DNA of 64,000 nt. It comes from Leptidea sinapis. Taxonomy: Eukaryota > Arthropoda > Insecta > Lepidoptera > Pieridae. The notes beneath the pieces are model-generated. The model was not told the origin of the DNA, did no database searches, and saw only the letters and a program-made list of their open reading frames with translations. The number at the start of each line of letters is the position of its first letter. The stretch's first letter is position 1. The position numbers and the translations under genes are program-made. The DNA is taken from assembly GCF_905404315.1 (NCBI RefSeq), contig NC_066287.1, positions 10,044,001 to 10,108,000 of the forward strand, given 5' to 3'. This document shows positions 21,956-33,411 of this stretch, one piece after another.

Positions 21956-23689
21956 TGTATTTTGAATAATGTGATCATATATAAGTTTATTTTTACGAGA
22001 AAAATTGGCGACACAAAGAGTTTGTGAAATGCGATGTCCACTACAAGGCTGTGCCAGGGTTTTGATAAACGATTTTTTTTTTATATAATTTAATCTAACT
22101 ACCAAAGAATTGTCGATTTGATGATTTGAAGTTCGGTCAATCATAAATGATTGAAAATGCAAACAGTTAAGTTTCTGCGTAGCCCTTAATATATATGTCA
22201 GAGATTTATTTGGATTTAAAATCGGGCGTCACGGTGTTGGTATCCACCATGTTGTTTTAAGTCGATCAGTGCGCACAGCCGGCGTGGGCGCTAGCTTGAA
22301 GACGAATGCGACTTCTAGATGAACGCTCCACTGATGAACAATAATAACTAACTTCAATCATGTCACAGACATTGACGTACACAATGACAACTACAAACAC
22401 ACTTTGACAGATGACGTTCGCCATCAGTTCAGCCCACTACACAGAATAGAATATAATCATACAGGCCGTATTACTTTAATATTCTGATTCTGCGACATAT
22501 ATTATCACGCCATAATTATCATAATAATACTTATTAATGCCTAATATTATGTTAACTCATAAGTACAATGTCCACAACGCCTACTACAAATTAACTAACT
22601 AATCATATTTGCATATTAAGGCGCAGTTAATAATAAACAAACAATACATTGCTGATTGCGTATTCGATTAAGTTGTCTATATTTAACATAGGCATTGATG
22701 TATGTCATCTAAATCCGTGACCGATAGAAGATAGCTGCTATGTTGAAACTTTTCCTTTATTAAGAATGAAACGCGTATTGTTAAACAATTTAGCCTTTGT
22801 AAATGTTCTCGCTTCGGCAAAATTCATCTCGCAACCTATCAGGACACAATACCCTCGTGTGCTGAAAAATTTTGCTCCAAATAAATGTCAAATTGGTTCT
22901 TTATTTACGCATCGACCCTGTATCAGTCTTGCCTATACAAATATTATGAATATATTATTTTCTTTTTCTCATTGACTTTGGAAAGCATAAGACATAGTAC
23001 ATAATCATTTTTTTGATTAAAAAACCATCAATGTATCATCATTTGACGTTCTCTTCCATAAAAAACAGTGACCTGTATAAATACCACGCGACAGGTTTGT
23101 CAGCAAATTTTTTGTGCCTATTTGAAGCGCCACTCGTGAGCGCCCAGAGAACTAATTTTGACGTATAATACAAATGGCTGCGAAGGAATGTACAATATTC
23201 TAAAGTATTTTTGCATTTTGAATTAATTTCGTTCGTTTTCCGTGTTATATACTTCAAGAATCAACGTAATAAAGTACACATTTTTTTTGTAAATAGTTTC
23301 CCACTATCTATCGATGTTTGCTGAGGTTGTCATCTTTAGTTTTAGTACCGCAGAATCTCGATACATGGCCAACAGCGCCAAAATGGCGGATATCAAACAG
23401 GCACAAAAGCACTTTGACAGCCACCAGCCCAGTGGTATATATACCATACTATAGCAGAGGTCAGTGACAAAATTTAAGATTTACAATTTGTCACTACTTC
23501 TATGGTCAGTAGTCAAATGAAGTCTTTTTTAGTACCCGTTGTTCCGATTTGAGGTGTAAAACTAGAACAGATCAAACCATAGCTAACTGTAACATTACCT
23601 ATTGTAAGTACAGTTGACTTATTTTACTAATTGTTAAACATAATATTGTGTTCGCGATAAATAAAATAAAGATTGAATATCTTATCAAA
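21956..23689. other. No gene recognised
   Basis: A GC-richer patch at 22220-22330 (GCGCACAGCCGGCGTGGGCG) could be regulatory, but no exon follows convincingly. Several 60-70 codon open frames lack domain signals. Confidence 0.35.
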
Positions 23690-23935
23690 GATGTATAATT
23701 CGTCTGTCGATTACGAGTCGTTTCTTTTGTACGAGTAGTTCAGGTGTCGTGCGCAATAGGAACGCAACTTCCACACCGTTGTTTAAGGCACAACTTCGAA
23801 AGTGGCTTCTCGGACAAATGGCACTCTGAGAGAGAAGATGCGGCGCAAGAAACTACATCAGCATTTTTTGCGCTCTTTTTTATCAAATAAACAATATTGT
23901 ACTCTCATTGCTATTGTTATAAAATAATCATAATC
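23690..23935 (+). mobile_element. LINE 3'-end fragment
   Basis: AAGTGGCTTCTCGGACAAAT, then CTCTGAGAGAGAAGATGCGG and CAAGAAACTAC, matches the inverted fragment at 61000-61095. It ends AATAAACAATATTGTACTC, like a LINE 3' UTR. Confidence 0.5.
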
Positions 23936-24463
23936 TAGTCCCAGGCTGTCGGATCACTTAGATATTCAGGTGTGGAGTAGTAGGATTTACGACAGAGCCA
24001 TTTTTTAATAAAACATTGAAATTTATTTATAGATAGTGTCTGAACAGACTAAGACTTTATAACAAAAGTGTGTACATATACCCATAAAGCTCATGTACCT
24101 TATGAAACAAGCAATCCCTTATTTCTAGTGTTATAATAATGAAAATATATTGAAAGTCTATGCCAATAACATAATATACAATTCAATTTCAAGTATAAAA
24201 TTAGGGTGAAAATATATTTGCTGTTTCCGATGAGATTTGTACGGGATCATGTTATTTATAACATACAATTTATCAGGAAGATACTCCACGTTCGTACAAG
24301 TCTCTAGAGACGTCCTGTTCTCTATTTGTTTCAGATATTCTATCTATTCTAGATACACCCTTACTTTATTGCATCGAATTTAGACAACTAAATCTGGAGC
24401 CGGTTTTATCCGATACATATTGAAAATACGGAATCAAGAAGCTTAAAGCAATTCTATAGGATA
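23936..24463. other. No gene recognised
   Basis: AT-rich. Nothing assignable. Confidence 0.35.
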
Positions 24464-24784
24464 CTAGCTGACCCAGCAAACGTTGTATTGCCGATATTAA
24501 AATCGCGATACAAAAGTAACTGTTGATCGTAGATGGGTGAAAATTTGAAGTTGTTTGTATTTTTTAATGCTGACTCATAATCAAACAAATTTTAAAAAAA
24601 TGTAAAAAAAATTAAAACAAAAATTGTCGTGGACCACCCTTAACATTTAGGGGGATGAAAAAGAGAGTCTGATTCTCAGACCTACCCAATATACACTCAA
24701 AATTTCATGAGAATCGGTCTAGCCGTTTCGAAGGAGTTTAACTACAAACACCGCGACATGAGAATTTTATATATTAGATATAGA
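24464..24784 (-). mobile_element. Helitron-like element, copy 4
   Basis: Plus strand begins CTAGCTGACCCAGCAAACG after A24463 and ends in TATATTAGA before T. In its own sense it runs A|TCTA...CTAG|T. Same subfamily as 32891-33206 and 37662-37984. Confidence 0.5.
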
Positions 24785-24899
24785 TATAAATGAATAAGTC
24801 CTACATTCTCCATAAGTTTTGGTACAAATTAAATTTCTATATATTAATTCCAGAAGTGAGGTGGGGGAGTCACTTAAAAATAACAAATTGTTTAAATTT

Positions 24900-25110
24900 G
24901 AAACAGTGACATCTGAAGTGAATTTCCTAATTCGCAATTATTGGGGTTGAGCAGGTTATCGACTGTAAATTAGATCCTGTATATGGAGCCTCAACCTGAG
25001 AATTGAACAAGAAACGTGCGTCACTCTGACACTTGGCTGGGTTGGTAAGAGCACTCGGACGGTACTCGATAGGCGCAGGTTCGAGTCCCGCATCGTTCAT
25101 AAATTTTGGT
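24900..25110 (+). repeat. Repeat containing a tRNA-like cassette, copy 2
   Basis: Upstream sequence (ATTGGGGTTGAGCAGGTTAT, GAATTGAACAAGAAACG) matches 2750-2858. A tRNA-like stretch at 25031-25097 has TGGCTGGGTTGGTAAGAGCA and GGTTCGAGTCCCGCATCGTT. The anticodon arm does not pair well. Confidence 0.6.
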
Positions 25111-25494
25111 ACAAATTCAATTTGTATAAATGACAGGTACATTCAGATTGAATTGTATTGTAAACGGCTGGATCACTTGGCGTTGCGTAGAGACGTCGGT
25201 TCATTGTGTGTCTTTTACCGCATTTACAACTTCACTTTCCTCTAAAGAAGTAGCAACTTTTTTCAAATCGCTCTCTTTGACTCAGTTTAGGTTGAAATAT
25301 TAGTTCATGGTACGAATGAATGAACGAACTAAAATAGTTTGCAATTCACTTTCCGACTTGATTGGACGTCAACCTAAATTAGATAGCTCCAATCCCGTCG
25401 TGGTACGAAATAGCAAAGAAGGTCATTTTAGCTTGTCAATTGAATCGCAATAAGGGTTCATGGTGGAGGATCATTTAGGAGTGGTAGTGCCATG
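25111..25494. other. No gene recognised
   Basis: Nothing assignable. Confidence 0.35.
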
Positions 25495-25645
25495 TTGGGT
25501 CCTCACGGACACAACCGAATTGGGGCCGGCACGCCCGGAGAAATACCACTCCCCCACTCGAAACCGGCGTGAAATAGCGGCTATGCCGCTGTGTTTCGTC
25601 CGGTGAGTGGGGTATCCGGAGGCCTACACCCCCCCCCCCCCCTTC
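25495..25645. mobile_element. GC-rich retroelement-like fragment with poly-C run
   Basis: Markedly GC-rich against its surroundings (GCCGGCACGCCCGGAGAAAT and a ~14-C run at 25629-25642). It resembles untranslated sequence of R1/jockey-type elements, but this is an impression, not an alignment. Confidence 0.3.
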
Positions 25646-25669
25646 CCAAATACAAATGGCAGGGGCTAA

Positions 25670-26470
25670 AATAAAATTTCATTTGCGTTGACACTCTTGC
25701 TCCTTCTCATGTCCAAGTTACGTAAGTTTGTGCTAGGGCTGCTGCTTCGACTGCCGAAGACAGCAAATGTGACAGATATGTTGATCTCATTTATTCATAC
25801 ATCTTTGTGTCGTTTTTTGGTGTCAAGACACTTGGCCCGTGGGGTACAGAGGCGCGGAGAATGTACACAGTACTATTTTCGGGCCTCAATAAGGCTACTT
25901 GAAACCCAAGCGCTCGCAGCTATTTCGGTCAACGGGTGAATTTTTGATTGAAAATAAGGGTTCTTTTCCGATATTTGCGTCAAAACAAGGTGAAAAAATA
26001 TATATTTCAATTCAAATAAATTACAGTGTATTTGGGACATAAAAAGGTAACTTTTTACAATATTTCGTGAAAGAAATTTTTTTTTTTTGTAAAAGATAAA
26101 AATAAAAACCAAAAAATTGGTTGTTTTAATTTTTCACATAAACTTTGAGGTTATGTGAAAAAAGTGTAAATACAAAAGTTGTAGATCTCTTTATTACCTA
26201 CAACTTTGCCACTTAACTTTTTGCCATAGGACTTGTAGTTTTGCCGGAAATCGAGATAAACCATTTTTTACCCTAAAACACCCCCCCCCCTTTCCACTTC
26301 CCGACCTCAGATCGCCCGTAATTTATTATTCCCTTAATTTTTGTTATATTCTCGTCCTTTTCCAATGGGTTTCATCCTACTATTATTTTGTTTCACTTTG
26401 TATCATTTTCAAAGGCACTGGTCTAAAATGTAGTTATAAGATTTGTTTTGTTTGAATAAAATAGTGTCAT
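25670..26470 (+). mobile_element. LINE-C 3' end interrupted by ~400 bp
   Basis: 25670-25940 matches the coding end of LINE-C (RSGECTQYYFRASIRLLETQ-type reading, frameshifted). The 3' tail (GTAGTTATAAGATTTGTTTT) reappears at 26428-26455. The intervening 25941-26359 is AT-rich with a near-palindromic GTAGATCTCTTTATTACCTAC stretch and a C10 run at 26281-26290; its origin is unknown. Confidence 0.5.
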
Positions 26471-26629
26471 CTAGACGTTAGCAATGATCTAAATTTGTAT
26501 GCCAATTTATTGGCAAATTGTGCTGTACAGCTACTATTATTTTTAAAGAATTATTTTACTGCGATTCGTACACATAAATTTTATTTACAGTACTGTTCTA
26601 CTTATCAGTAGGACTATTCACCCGTGGAA

Positions 26630-27140
26630 CTTCTTTGCACAGAATATAAAAAAAATCCAGCTAGTTGGGTACCACAGCAGCGCGTTTTTCTGTCGTGAAT
26701 TAGTAATATGCATTATTATATTTTGGTTTGAAGGGCACCGTAGCTACTGATGTTACTGAGAGTCAAAGTCACTGTCATAGTGCACCTGGTTGCGAAACTG
26801 AAGTGGCAGTGGGCAGGGCACACAGCTCGATGGACAGATGGCCGTTGGGGCAGTCAAATCCTCGAATGACGACACCGTACCGGAAGACGTAGTGTTGGTA
26901 GTCCCTCCAACAAGATGGACCGATGATCTGCTCAAGATCACCGGAATACGTTGGATGAGGGCAGCGCAGCACCGATGGTCTTTGATATCTTTGAGGAGGC
27001 CTTTGTCCAGTAGTGGATGTCTTCATTCTGATATAATGATGAATCAGACTTAACAGCTTATGTGTCAAAGAGATGAGCGCAATAATTGCGATACTCCCAA
27101 AAGTTGGGTTTATCAAGAACCCTTAGCGGCACTGCATCGT
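26630..27140 (+). mobile_element. SINE-like repeat S split by an RTE-like insertion
   Basis: 26630-26760 is the first part of a degenerate S copy (CTTTGCACAG...AAGGGCACCGTAGCTAC). S resumes at ~27041 (AGACTTAACAGCTTATGTGT) and runs to ~27140, where it is cut again near the MITE at 27155. Confidence 0.6.
26765..27035 (+). mobile_element. LINE-D (RTE-like) C-terminal fragment
   Basis: A frame reads QWAGHTARWTDGRWGSQILE, followed (with decay) by RWTDDLLKITGIRWMRAAQH and a region reading EEAFVQQW-like. QWAGH...RW...RWxDDL...WMRxAQD is the RTE/BovB C-terminal signature. 5'-truncated. Confidence 0.75.
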
Positions 27141-27154
27141 ATCACAAACTCTTT

Positions 27155-27561
27155 GGGTATGTTCCGATATACACTACGAGCACTGCACAGTGCTATCAGT
27201 GTAGAAAAATTCGTTCCGTTATGGACTGCCAGTATACTGCCGCAGTACCCTAGGGAAATATATGACGTCATAAATCGCCACCATATTCTACTGTGACCAC
27301 TGGCGTTTTCGAGGTAAGGTACTCGCAGTACTTTGATCACGTGATCAGTCAAAACCACTTGAGTGCCTTAAATATTAAAATATTTTTAATTTGACAGTAC
27401 TCCAACAAAAAATTTTTTAATGAACTAGATTGGGAGAGATCGAGGGATTGCATTCCGTTTTAAATAGTAATCATTATAACTAACTATAAAGGAACGGCTT
27501 CACAGTATACTAAATTAACGTCACACTGTACAGTGGTCGCAGTGCATATCGGAACATACCC
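27155..27561. mobile_element. 407-bp MITE with long terminal inverted repeats
   Basis: GGGTATGTTCCGATATACAC at the left end pairs with its complement (GCATATCGGAACATACCC) at the right. The inverted repeats extend ~45 bp. TTT flanks both sides (27152-27154, 27562-27564), compatible with a 3-bp duplication. Inside are palindromes ATGACGTCAT and TGATCACGTGATCA. No transposase. Confidence 0.7.
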
Positions 27562-27609
27562 TTTATGTCGCCAGTTTTACTCGTAAATTTATATAAGAAC
27601 ACTGTATTT

Positions 27610-27965
27610 AAAATACAAACAGGTAAGTTTGTCTATTTAAAATATTTGATAAAGCTCACAGATAATATTGAAACATTAATAACAACATCGGATCATTTTC
27701 GACAAAATTTTTTCATTACTCTAAAAAGCTTTTCAACGAAATTGTTGCTTCTAATATTCGAGTCTAATGATTACTCGTTCTTTTGAAACAACGTTTGAAT
27801 GCAGCTTCGATATGCTTATAACTCACAAGCTGAATTCTCATTTAAAAGCAAGATTTAATATTCTTCTGAATTCAGAATTATATTCTTCTCACACCTATAC
27901 TATATGTATTTCCTCATTATAACAAATTCAATATCGCTTCCCCGCTTTCAAATTCATAACATGGC
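27610..27965 (-). repeat. Dispersed repeat R2, copy 2
   Basis: Inverted partner of 21580-21955, about 6 kb away. Confidence 0.75.
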
Positions 27966-28059
27966 TAACATATTCTAAGAATATTTTTAGCCGCTTTTAA
28001 TATACCAGCTGTTTTATAGCCAAATAGTATTACCCGCCTCGATGGCAAGCGTCCTGATA

Positions 28060-28440
28060 GAATAACGCTGGTGTGGGACGCGATTTGCGTCAATACTCTT
28101 GGTGCTTGACAGAAAGTCGCAAATATGTCGGTCTCAGTGAGTCATACATCTTTGTGCCGTTTAGTGTCGAGACACTTGGCCCGTGGGGCCCAGAGGCGTG
28201 GAGAATGTACAAAGTACTATCTTCTCGCCTCAATAAGGCTACTGGAAACCCAAGCGCTGGCAGCTATCTCGGTCAACGGATCAGTCTAGCTATCCAGCGC
28301 GGAAATGCTGCCAGTATTCTTGGTACACTTCCACGTAATGATAGTTTTAATTTTTTGTCATGTAGTCATAGTAATTAATATAGTTATAAGATTTGTTTTA
28401 TTTGAAAAATAAATTATTATTAATTTTCAATTTTAACATC
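28060..28440 (+). mobile_element. LINE-C 3' end (best copy)
   Basis: A frame reads ESYIFVPFSVETLGPWGPEA, then AWRMYKVLSSRLNKATGNPS and YLGQRISLAIQRGNAASILG, a C-terminal RT-associated segment seen in many invertebrate LINEs. It ends with TATAGTTATAAGATTTGTTT and an A-rich tail. Confidence 0.75.
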
Positions 28441-28789
28441 GCTTATAAGTTTATTGGGTAACTTTTTTTTCATTTTGTTTAATTATATTATGATTATATA
28501 CATCAACCTGATTCGCCAGCGCAGTTCCGCCGTGACCACGATTCATGCAAATGGATCGAAATATCGGCATCAAATATATAAAATATATATCGTGAGTCCC
28601 CGTCATATTAAGTAATTTTTTTTTTACATTGGCGGTGAGGCCATCAGCTCAAACCAAAAGATATTTTCTATTATTTTCAAGTATTTTCAGCGTTTAGTAA
28701 CCAATTATATTAATTAATAACACTTTGTAAGCATTCATTCATTGGTTGATATTAATTTTGATTATATGGTAATATTATTTATGGCAGTT
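28441..28789. other. No gene recognised
   Basis: Contains CGTGACCACGATTCATGCAA then ATGGATCGAAATATCGGCAT, which has the look of a LINE 3' UTR; not assigned further. Confidence 0.3.
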
Positions 28790-29065
28790 TTATTGTAGGA
28801 TTCGTGCAGTGGCAGTGCAGTGTCAGTGTAGTGAAGTTGCAATTATTTAACAGAATTGCCCTACAGTACTCCATGTGAGGCCAAATTTGTGCCTTACATA
28901 ATAATTGCAGGCGGTGGCTTGAAGTGAAATACCGTCTAGCCTTACTGAGTACACCAAACTTTTTAGAGGCCAAATTGGCCTTCTCTTCTAAGTGACCACG
29001 AAAGCGAACGTCACTCGATATTGTGGCAGAGCAGTGATCTCGAATTGAGGGCATGACAAAAGGAG
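28790..29065 (-). pseudogene. LINE-B RT-region fragment
   Basis: The minus-strand frame reads LASKKFGVLSKARRYFTSSH, then RLQLLCKAQIWPHMEYC, the LxxKARRYFxxxxRLxLYKAQVRPHMEYC motif following the RT core in CR1-type LINEs. Confidence 0.7.
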
Positions 29066-29559
29066 ACGTTTATTCGAACAAGTATGACTACGGGCGCGAG
29101 AAAATACCCCACATGACTTATAAGTGTGATTGTTTGTCCAACTCTTAAACAAAAAAAATTGTCTGAGTAAGCGACAATGTTGGAAATCGGAAAAAAAGGA
29201 AAATGTCAGTATCAGATAAAAGCTGACAAAGATACGAAACGCCAAGGATGGTACAAACAGCACATAGTAATAATTTGTCTACTACTAAGTTATATCAGAA
29301 TTACTGAATCTTGATATGAATATGTGACCTTTCCAAAGGATAACTTTGATTTTTCAGAGATGTTATTCCTGTAATGGATCTGTCCTAAGAAAACAATATT
29401 TTAATCATTTTTAGGAAACCAATACTAGGATTAAACAAACGATGGTTTTCTCAACTGTTTGCCATTATGTATGTCGTTCTATTATTAAATAGTTGTAATT
29501 CATCTCGACTCCGCCTGTGTAAAATTATTATGAAAAAAAAACCACCATTATTGTAGACT
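29066..29559. other. No gene recognised
   Basis: Nothing assignable. Confidence 0.35.
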
Positions 29560-29790
29560 GTGCACGGCTTAAATCTATCGTCGTGCTTGTTGACATCCAC
29601 AACACCAAGGGTCCAGAGATGTGTTGCCTGCCATTAAGATTACTCTAAGCTTGAAGGTATCTAATTCGTATGAATTCCGCTGATTTGTAGCATATCACTG
29701 GTATGAGAAGATACAGTATAGGGGATAGCACGCAACCTTGCGGGACACCATCGTTTGCAAAATCATAAAGATGTTTAACTATCAGTCACC
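29560..29790 (-). pseudogene. Reverse transcriptase fragment (motif B)
   Basis: Minus-strand translation of about 29719-29766 reads DFANDGVPQGCVLSPI, the GVPQGxxLSP motif of reverse transcriptases. Flanking frames are broken. Confidence 0.7.
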
Positions 29791-30769
29791 ACGTCGGAAA
29801 AGTTGACTTTTAATGAGAAGAAAGACAAGAAACTTATTGCTACTCTAATAATATGTAACCAATTTTAGTGGTATCTAAGTTTATTTCACTACATGGTGAA
29901 CGATTACCTTCTTACAAATTTGGCTTACAGCTGTATCCCGACTTTGAATCTTTTTCGAATTTTTAAGGATAAAAAAGATCACCACTAACCCAATCACGTG
30001 AAGCTCCAGTCACAGGAAATCGTCCTGTAAGTTATGAAGAGGTAATTTAAGCTAGAGGCCTTTGTAATTTTTAAGAATTAAATCAATATTCCCGTCGCGC
30101 TCACACAGTCGGGACAAACATTATTGCGATAAAAACAACTGCAGTTTTGCCTAAAAATCTTGAGGAAAAAACTCATCCAAAACTTAACCAATTCCCTTAA
30201 TGAAATTTTAGAAACGAAATGGGAAGGAAATATTCTTTTTCGGACTGTTTCAATTCTTCCACGTATTGTTACCGGATCTGTATACTGGGCTTCTGTTTGC
30301 AGCCTATTTGATTAAGCCGCTTAACCAATCGTTTAACACATTGTTTGAAGTATTGTAGCACTTACAAAAACGAAAAATATCAATAAAGGCAATACAGAGA
30401 GAGACAGATGAACAAGAGAGCTGGGGCCCGCATATCATTTAGGCAATGCGTAGTTATGAACCAAAATAAATATAGTACTAGTGTTAAACTTAATTTAGTT
30501 TAATTTGGTTCTGTTTTTTTATAACCAAATTTCTATTTAACACCCTCTCATAAAATTATTCCTTACTAGATACTAAATACCTACAGTAAGCAATCTTTCA
30601 TAAAGCTCAACTACGACTAGTTAGATACACCGTGCCTACCTTACCATAAAACTTCGATTGAACTACTATTGAAGTTCTATATCTAAGTATACAACTTCTA
30701 GGTTATGCTTTTAATTGCTGCGAAATTACTTAAAAAAATTGTAGTTTTGTTTAGATTTATATGAGAGAA
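29791..30769. other. No gene recognised
   Basis: No domain-bearing frame or repeat family recognised in ~980 bp. Confidence 0.35.
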
Positions 30770-30945
30770 AGTGACAGAAATACACCCTGTTCATTTCAAT
30801 GTGGTGTCGCTCAGAATTCTTGATCGAGTTACTTATAAAATTGGCATCGTAATTGCGCTCGTCTTTGAGATAATATGTGGTGATAAGTATCAAAAGTACA
30901 GTAATTTCACTAGGCCCTTCAAACCCAAACACAATATGTTTTGCT
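30770..30945 (-). mobile_element. SINE-like repeat S, strongly decayed
   Basis: GCTCAGAATTCTTG, TTGCGCTCGTC and AGTAATTTCACTAG landmarks are retained in order. Both ends are lost. Confidence 0.5.
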
Positions 30946-31018
30946 CTGTGCTTCCCCGGGGCATAAAAATAATAGGGAAGTCCCAGGCCTAAAGGTGTCG
31001 TAAGGTGACTTGGGCATT

Positions 31019-31313
31019 TACCAGTGGGTGGCTCCTTTGCACAGGATGCCAGCTAGAATATGGGTACCACAACGGCCCCTTTTTCTGCCGTAAAGCAGTA
31101 ATGTGTAACCATTATTGTGATTCGGTCTGAAGGGCAATGTAGCTTGTGAAATTACTGGGCAAATGAGACTTAACATCGTATGTCTAAAGGTGACGAGCGA
31201 AATTGGAGTGTCGCTCAGATTTTTTGGGTTATTCAATATTCCTGAGTGGCGCTGCATTCTAATGTGCAGGGCGTATCAATTACCATCACCTGAACTTCAT
31301 CCTCGTCTCGATA
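31019..31313 (+). mobile_element. SINE-like repeat S
   Basis: Near full-length, from CCAGTGGGTGGCTCCTTTGC to CTCGTCTCGATAAAAT. Confidence 0.7.
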
Positions 31314-31711
31314 AAATCTCATAAATACACAATAATACTTTATAAATATATCCCTCTGTGGTACGGATCTACCTGGCACCGCGTTCAAAGAAGCCGCTGA
31401 TATGGGAGAATCCTAAATTATTACTATTGCAATGTGAAGAGATGCCCGGGTTTATGTGCATTATAAAACTGTCTATAAATGCGGATTGACTTGTTGTTTA
31501 TGTATCATTCACAAACACGGCGCAACCGGGATTGCTTTTAACCGTCAAACAGCCAGAAGGCATACAGCCGCGATACTTTCAAATGAGTTCAGAGACTACA
31601 TTGCTTTGATTAACTAGTCCTAGAACCTATCTATCTATCGAAACCAACGTTTTACTATTAATTAGGGTAAGAGTGGTATCTCGTTTGCTGAGGGTTCAGT
31701 GAACTCTTATC
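31314..31711. other. No gene recognised
   Basis: Nothing assignable. Confidence 0.35.
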
Positions 31712-32025
31712 TTTTTTTTTATAGAGGAGGATAAACGAGCGTACGGATCACCTGTTGTTAAGTGATTACCACCGCTCACACTCTCTTGCAACACAAGAGG
31801 AATCACAGGTGCATTGCCGACCTTTAAGAAAGGTACACGCGCTTTTTATAGAAGGTAACTATGCCGTATCGTCCTGGAAACACCGCACAAGGACGCTCAT
31901 TCCATAGCTTGATTGTACGTGGATGAAATGTTCCTTGCAAACTGCACTGTGGAGCAACGGATCCAAATGGTGGGGATGATAATGTAATTTGTGGCGTGTC
32001 GTGCGAAGGTGGAATACGTTACATT
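31712..32025 (-). mobile_element. LINE-B 3' fragment
   Basis: Inverted LINE-B end: GGATCACCTGTTGTTAAGTG, then CAAGGACGCTCATTCCATAG and CATCC-type coding remnant at the 5' side. Confidence 0.7.
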
Positions 32026-32189
32026 AAATTAATGGAAGTCTTTAGGGTTCAGTAAACTCTACTGTTTTTTTTTTGGAGTAAGTGACCTGCTACGTTGAAA
32101 GAATTATCCAAATTTACCCTTGCCCATGCTATTTGCAACATAAGGGTAATATAAGCTGGTTAGGTCAGTTGGTAGATAATCATTATTCC

Positions 32190-32620
32190 AGGCCGATGTA
32201 ACGTAATAGTGAAGCAATAATGTGCAATCATTATTGTATTTCAGTTTGATGGCCGACGTAGCTTTTTTTTTATGAAAATAAGGGACAAAACGAGCAGGAC
32301 GTTCAGCTGATGGTAATTGATACGCCCTGCCCATTACAATGCAGTGCCGCTCAGGATTCTTGAAAAGCCCGAAAAATACTGAATGGCACTACAACTGCGC
32401 TCGTCACCTTGAGACATAAGATGTTTAGTCTCATTTGCCTATCACTAGCTACGGCGCCCTTCAGACCGAAACACAGTAATGTTTACACATTACTGCTTCA
32501 CGGCAGAAATAGGCGCCGTTGTGGTACCCATAATCTAGCCGGCTTCCTGTGCAAAGGAGCCTCCCACTGGTGAAGTGAAGTGTGACATTACTGGGCAAAC
32601 ATAACTTAACATTACCGATC
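32190..32620 (+). mobile_element. SINE-like repeat S containing a nested inverted S copy
   Basis: The outer plus-sense copy occupies 32190-32266 and 32572-32620 (GACGTAGCT | ... | GTGACATTACTGGGCAAAC). The inner minus-sense full-length copy is 32267-32571, its T-run abutting the outer GTAGCT. Confidence 0.65.
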
Positions 32621-32638
32621 GTTTACATTTCTACATTA

Positions 32639-33411
32639 CTAGCTGACCCAGCAAACGTTGTATTGCCATCTAAACTAATAAAAAAATCAATAATTAAAAT
32701 TTTTGGGGTATAAAAAATAGATGACGACCGATCCTAATACTACTACGATTACAATAATTATTATGTTCTTTATTGCCATCTTGCGGATCTGTGATGGAAC
32801 AGAAAAAATATAAAAATCGCGATACAAAAATAGGTGTTAATCGTAGGTGGATGAAAATTTGAAGTTGTATTTAATTTTTATCCTGAATCATCTAATATAT
32901 AAAATTCTCATGTCGCGGTGTTTGTAGTTAAACTCCTTCGAAACGGCTTGACCGATTCTCATGAAATTTTGAGTGCATATTGGGTAGGTCTGAGGATCGG
33001 ACAACAACTATTTTTCATCCCCCTAAATGTTAAGGGTGGTCCACGCCAAATTTTTTTTTTAATTATTTTGACATTTTTTTTTTTAATTTGTTTGATTATG
33101 AGTTAAAAAATACATACAACTTCAAATTTTCACCTATCTACGATCAACAGTTATTTTTGTATCGGGATTTTAATATCGGCAATACAACGTTTGCTGGGTC
33201 AGCTAGTAATAAAATAAAAATAAATAATTTTGTCACAAAAATTAAAAAAAATATATGTAGGGGTGGGTACGCTTATCATGTAGGGGTATGAAAAATATAT
33301 GTGAGCCGATTCTCAGACCCGATATGCACACAAAATTTCATACAAATCGGTTTGGCCGTATCGGAGGAGTTTGGTGACAAACACCGGGACACGAGAATTT
33401 TATATATTAGA
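32639..33411 (-). mobile_element. Helitron-like element, copy 5, host of a nested copy
   Basis: Plus strand runs from CTAG (32639-32642) to TATATATTAGA (33401-33411), each flank fitting T/A. It is interrupted at 32890/33207 by copy 6. Confidence 0.5.
32891..33206 (+). mobile_element. Helitron-like element, copy 6, nested in copy 5
   Basis: A32890|TCTAATATATAAAATTCTC to TTGCTGGGTCAGCTAG|T33207, 316 bp, inserted precisely between A and T of copy 5. Confidence 0.55.

Noticed and set aside
22766..22975. 69-codon open frame with mitochondrial-like N-terminus
   Set aside because: Arg/Ser/Leu-rich composition is suggestive of a targeting peptide, but there is no downstream exon, family match or promoter context.
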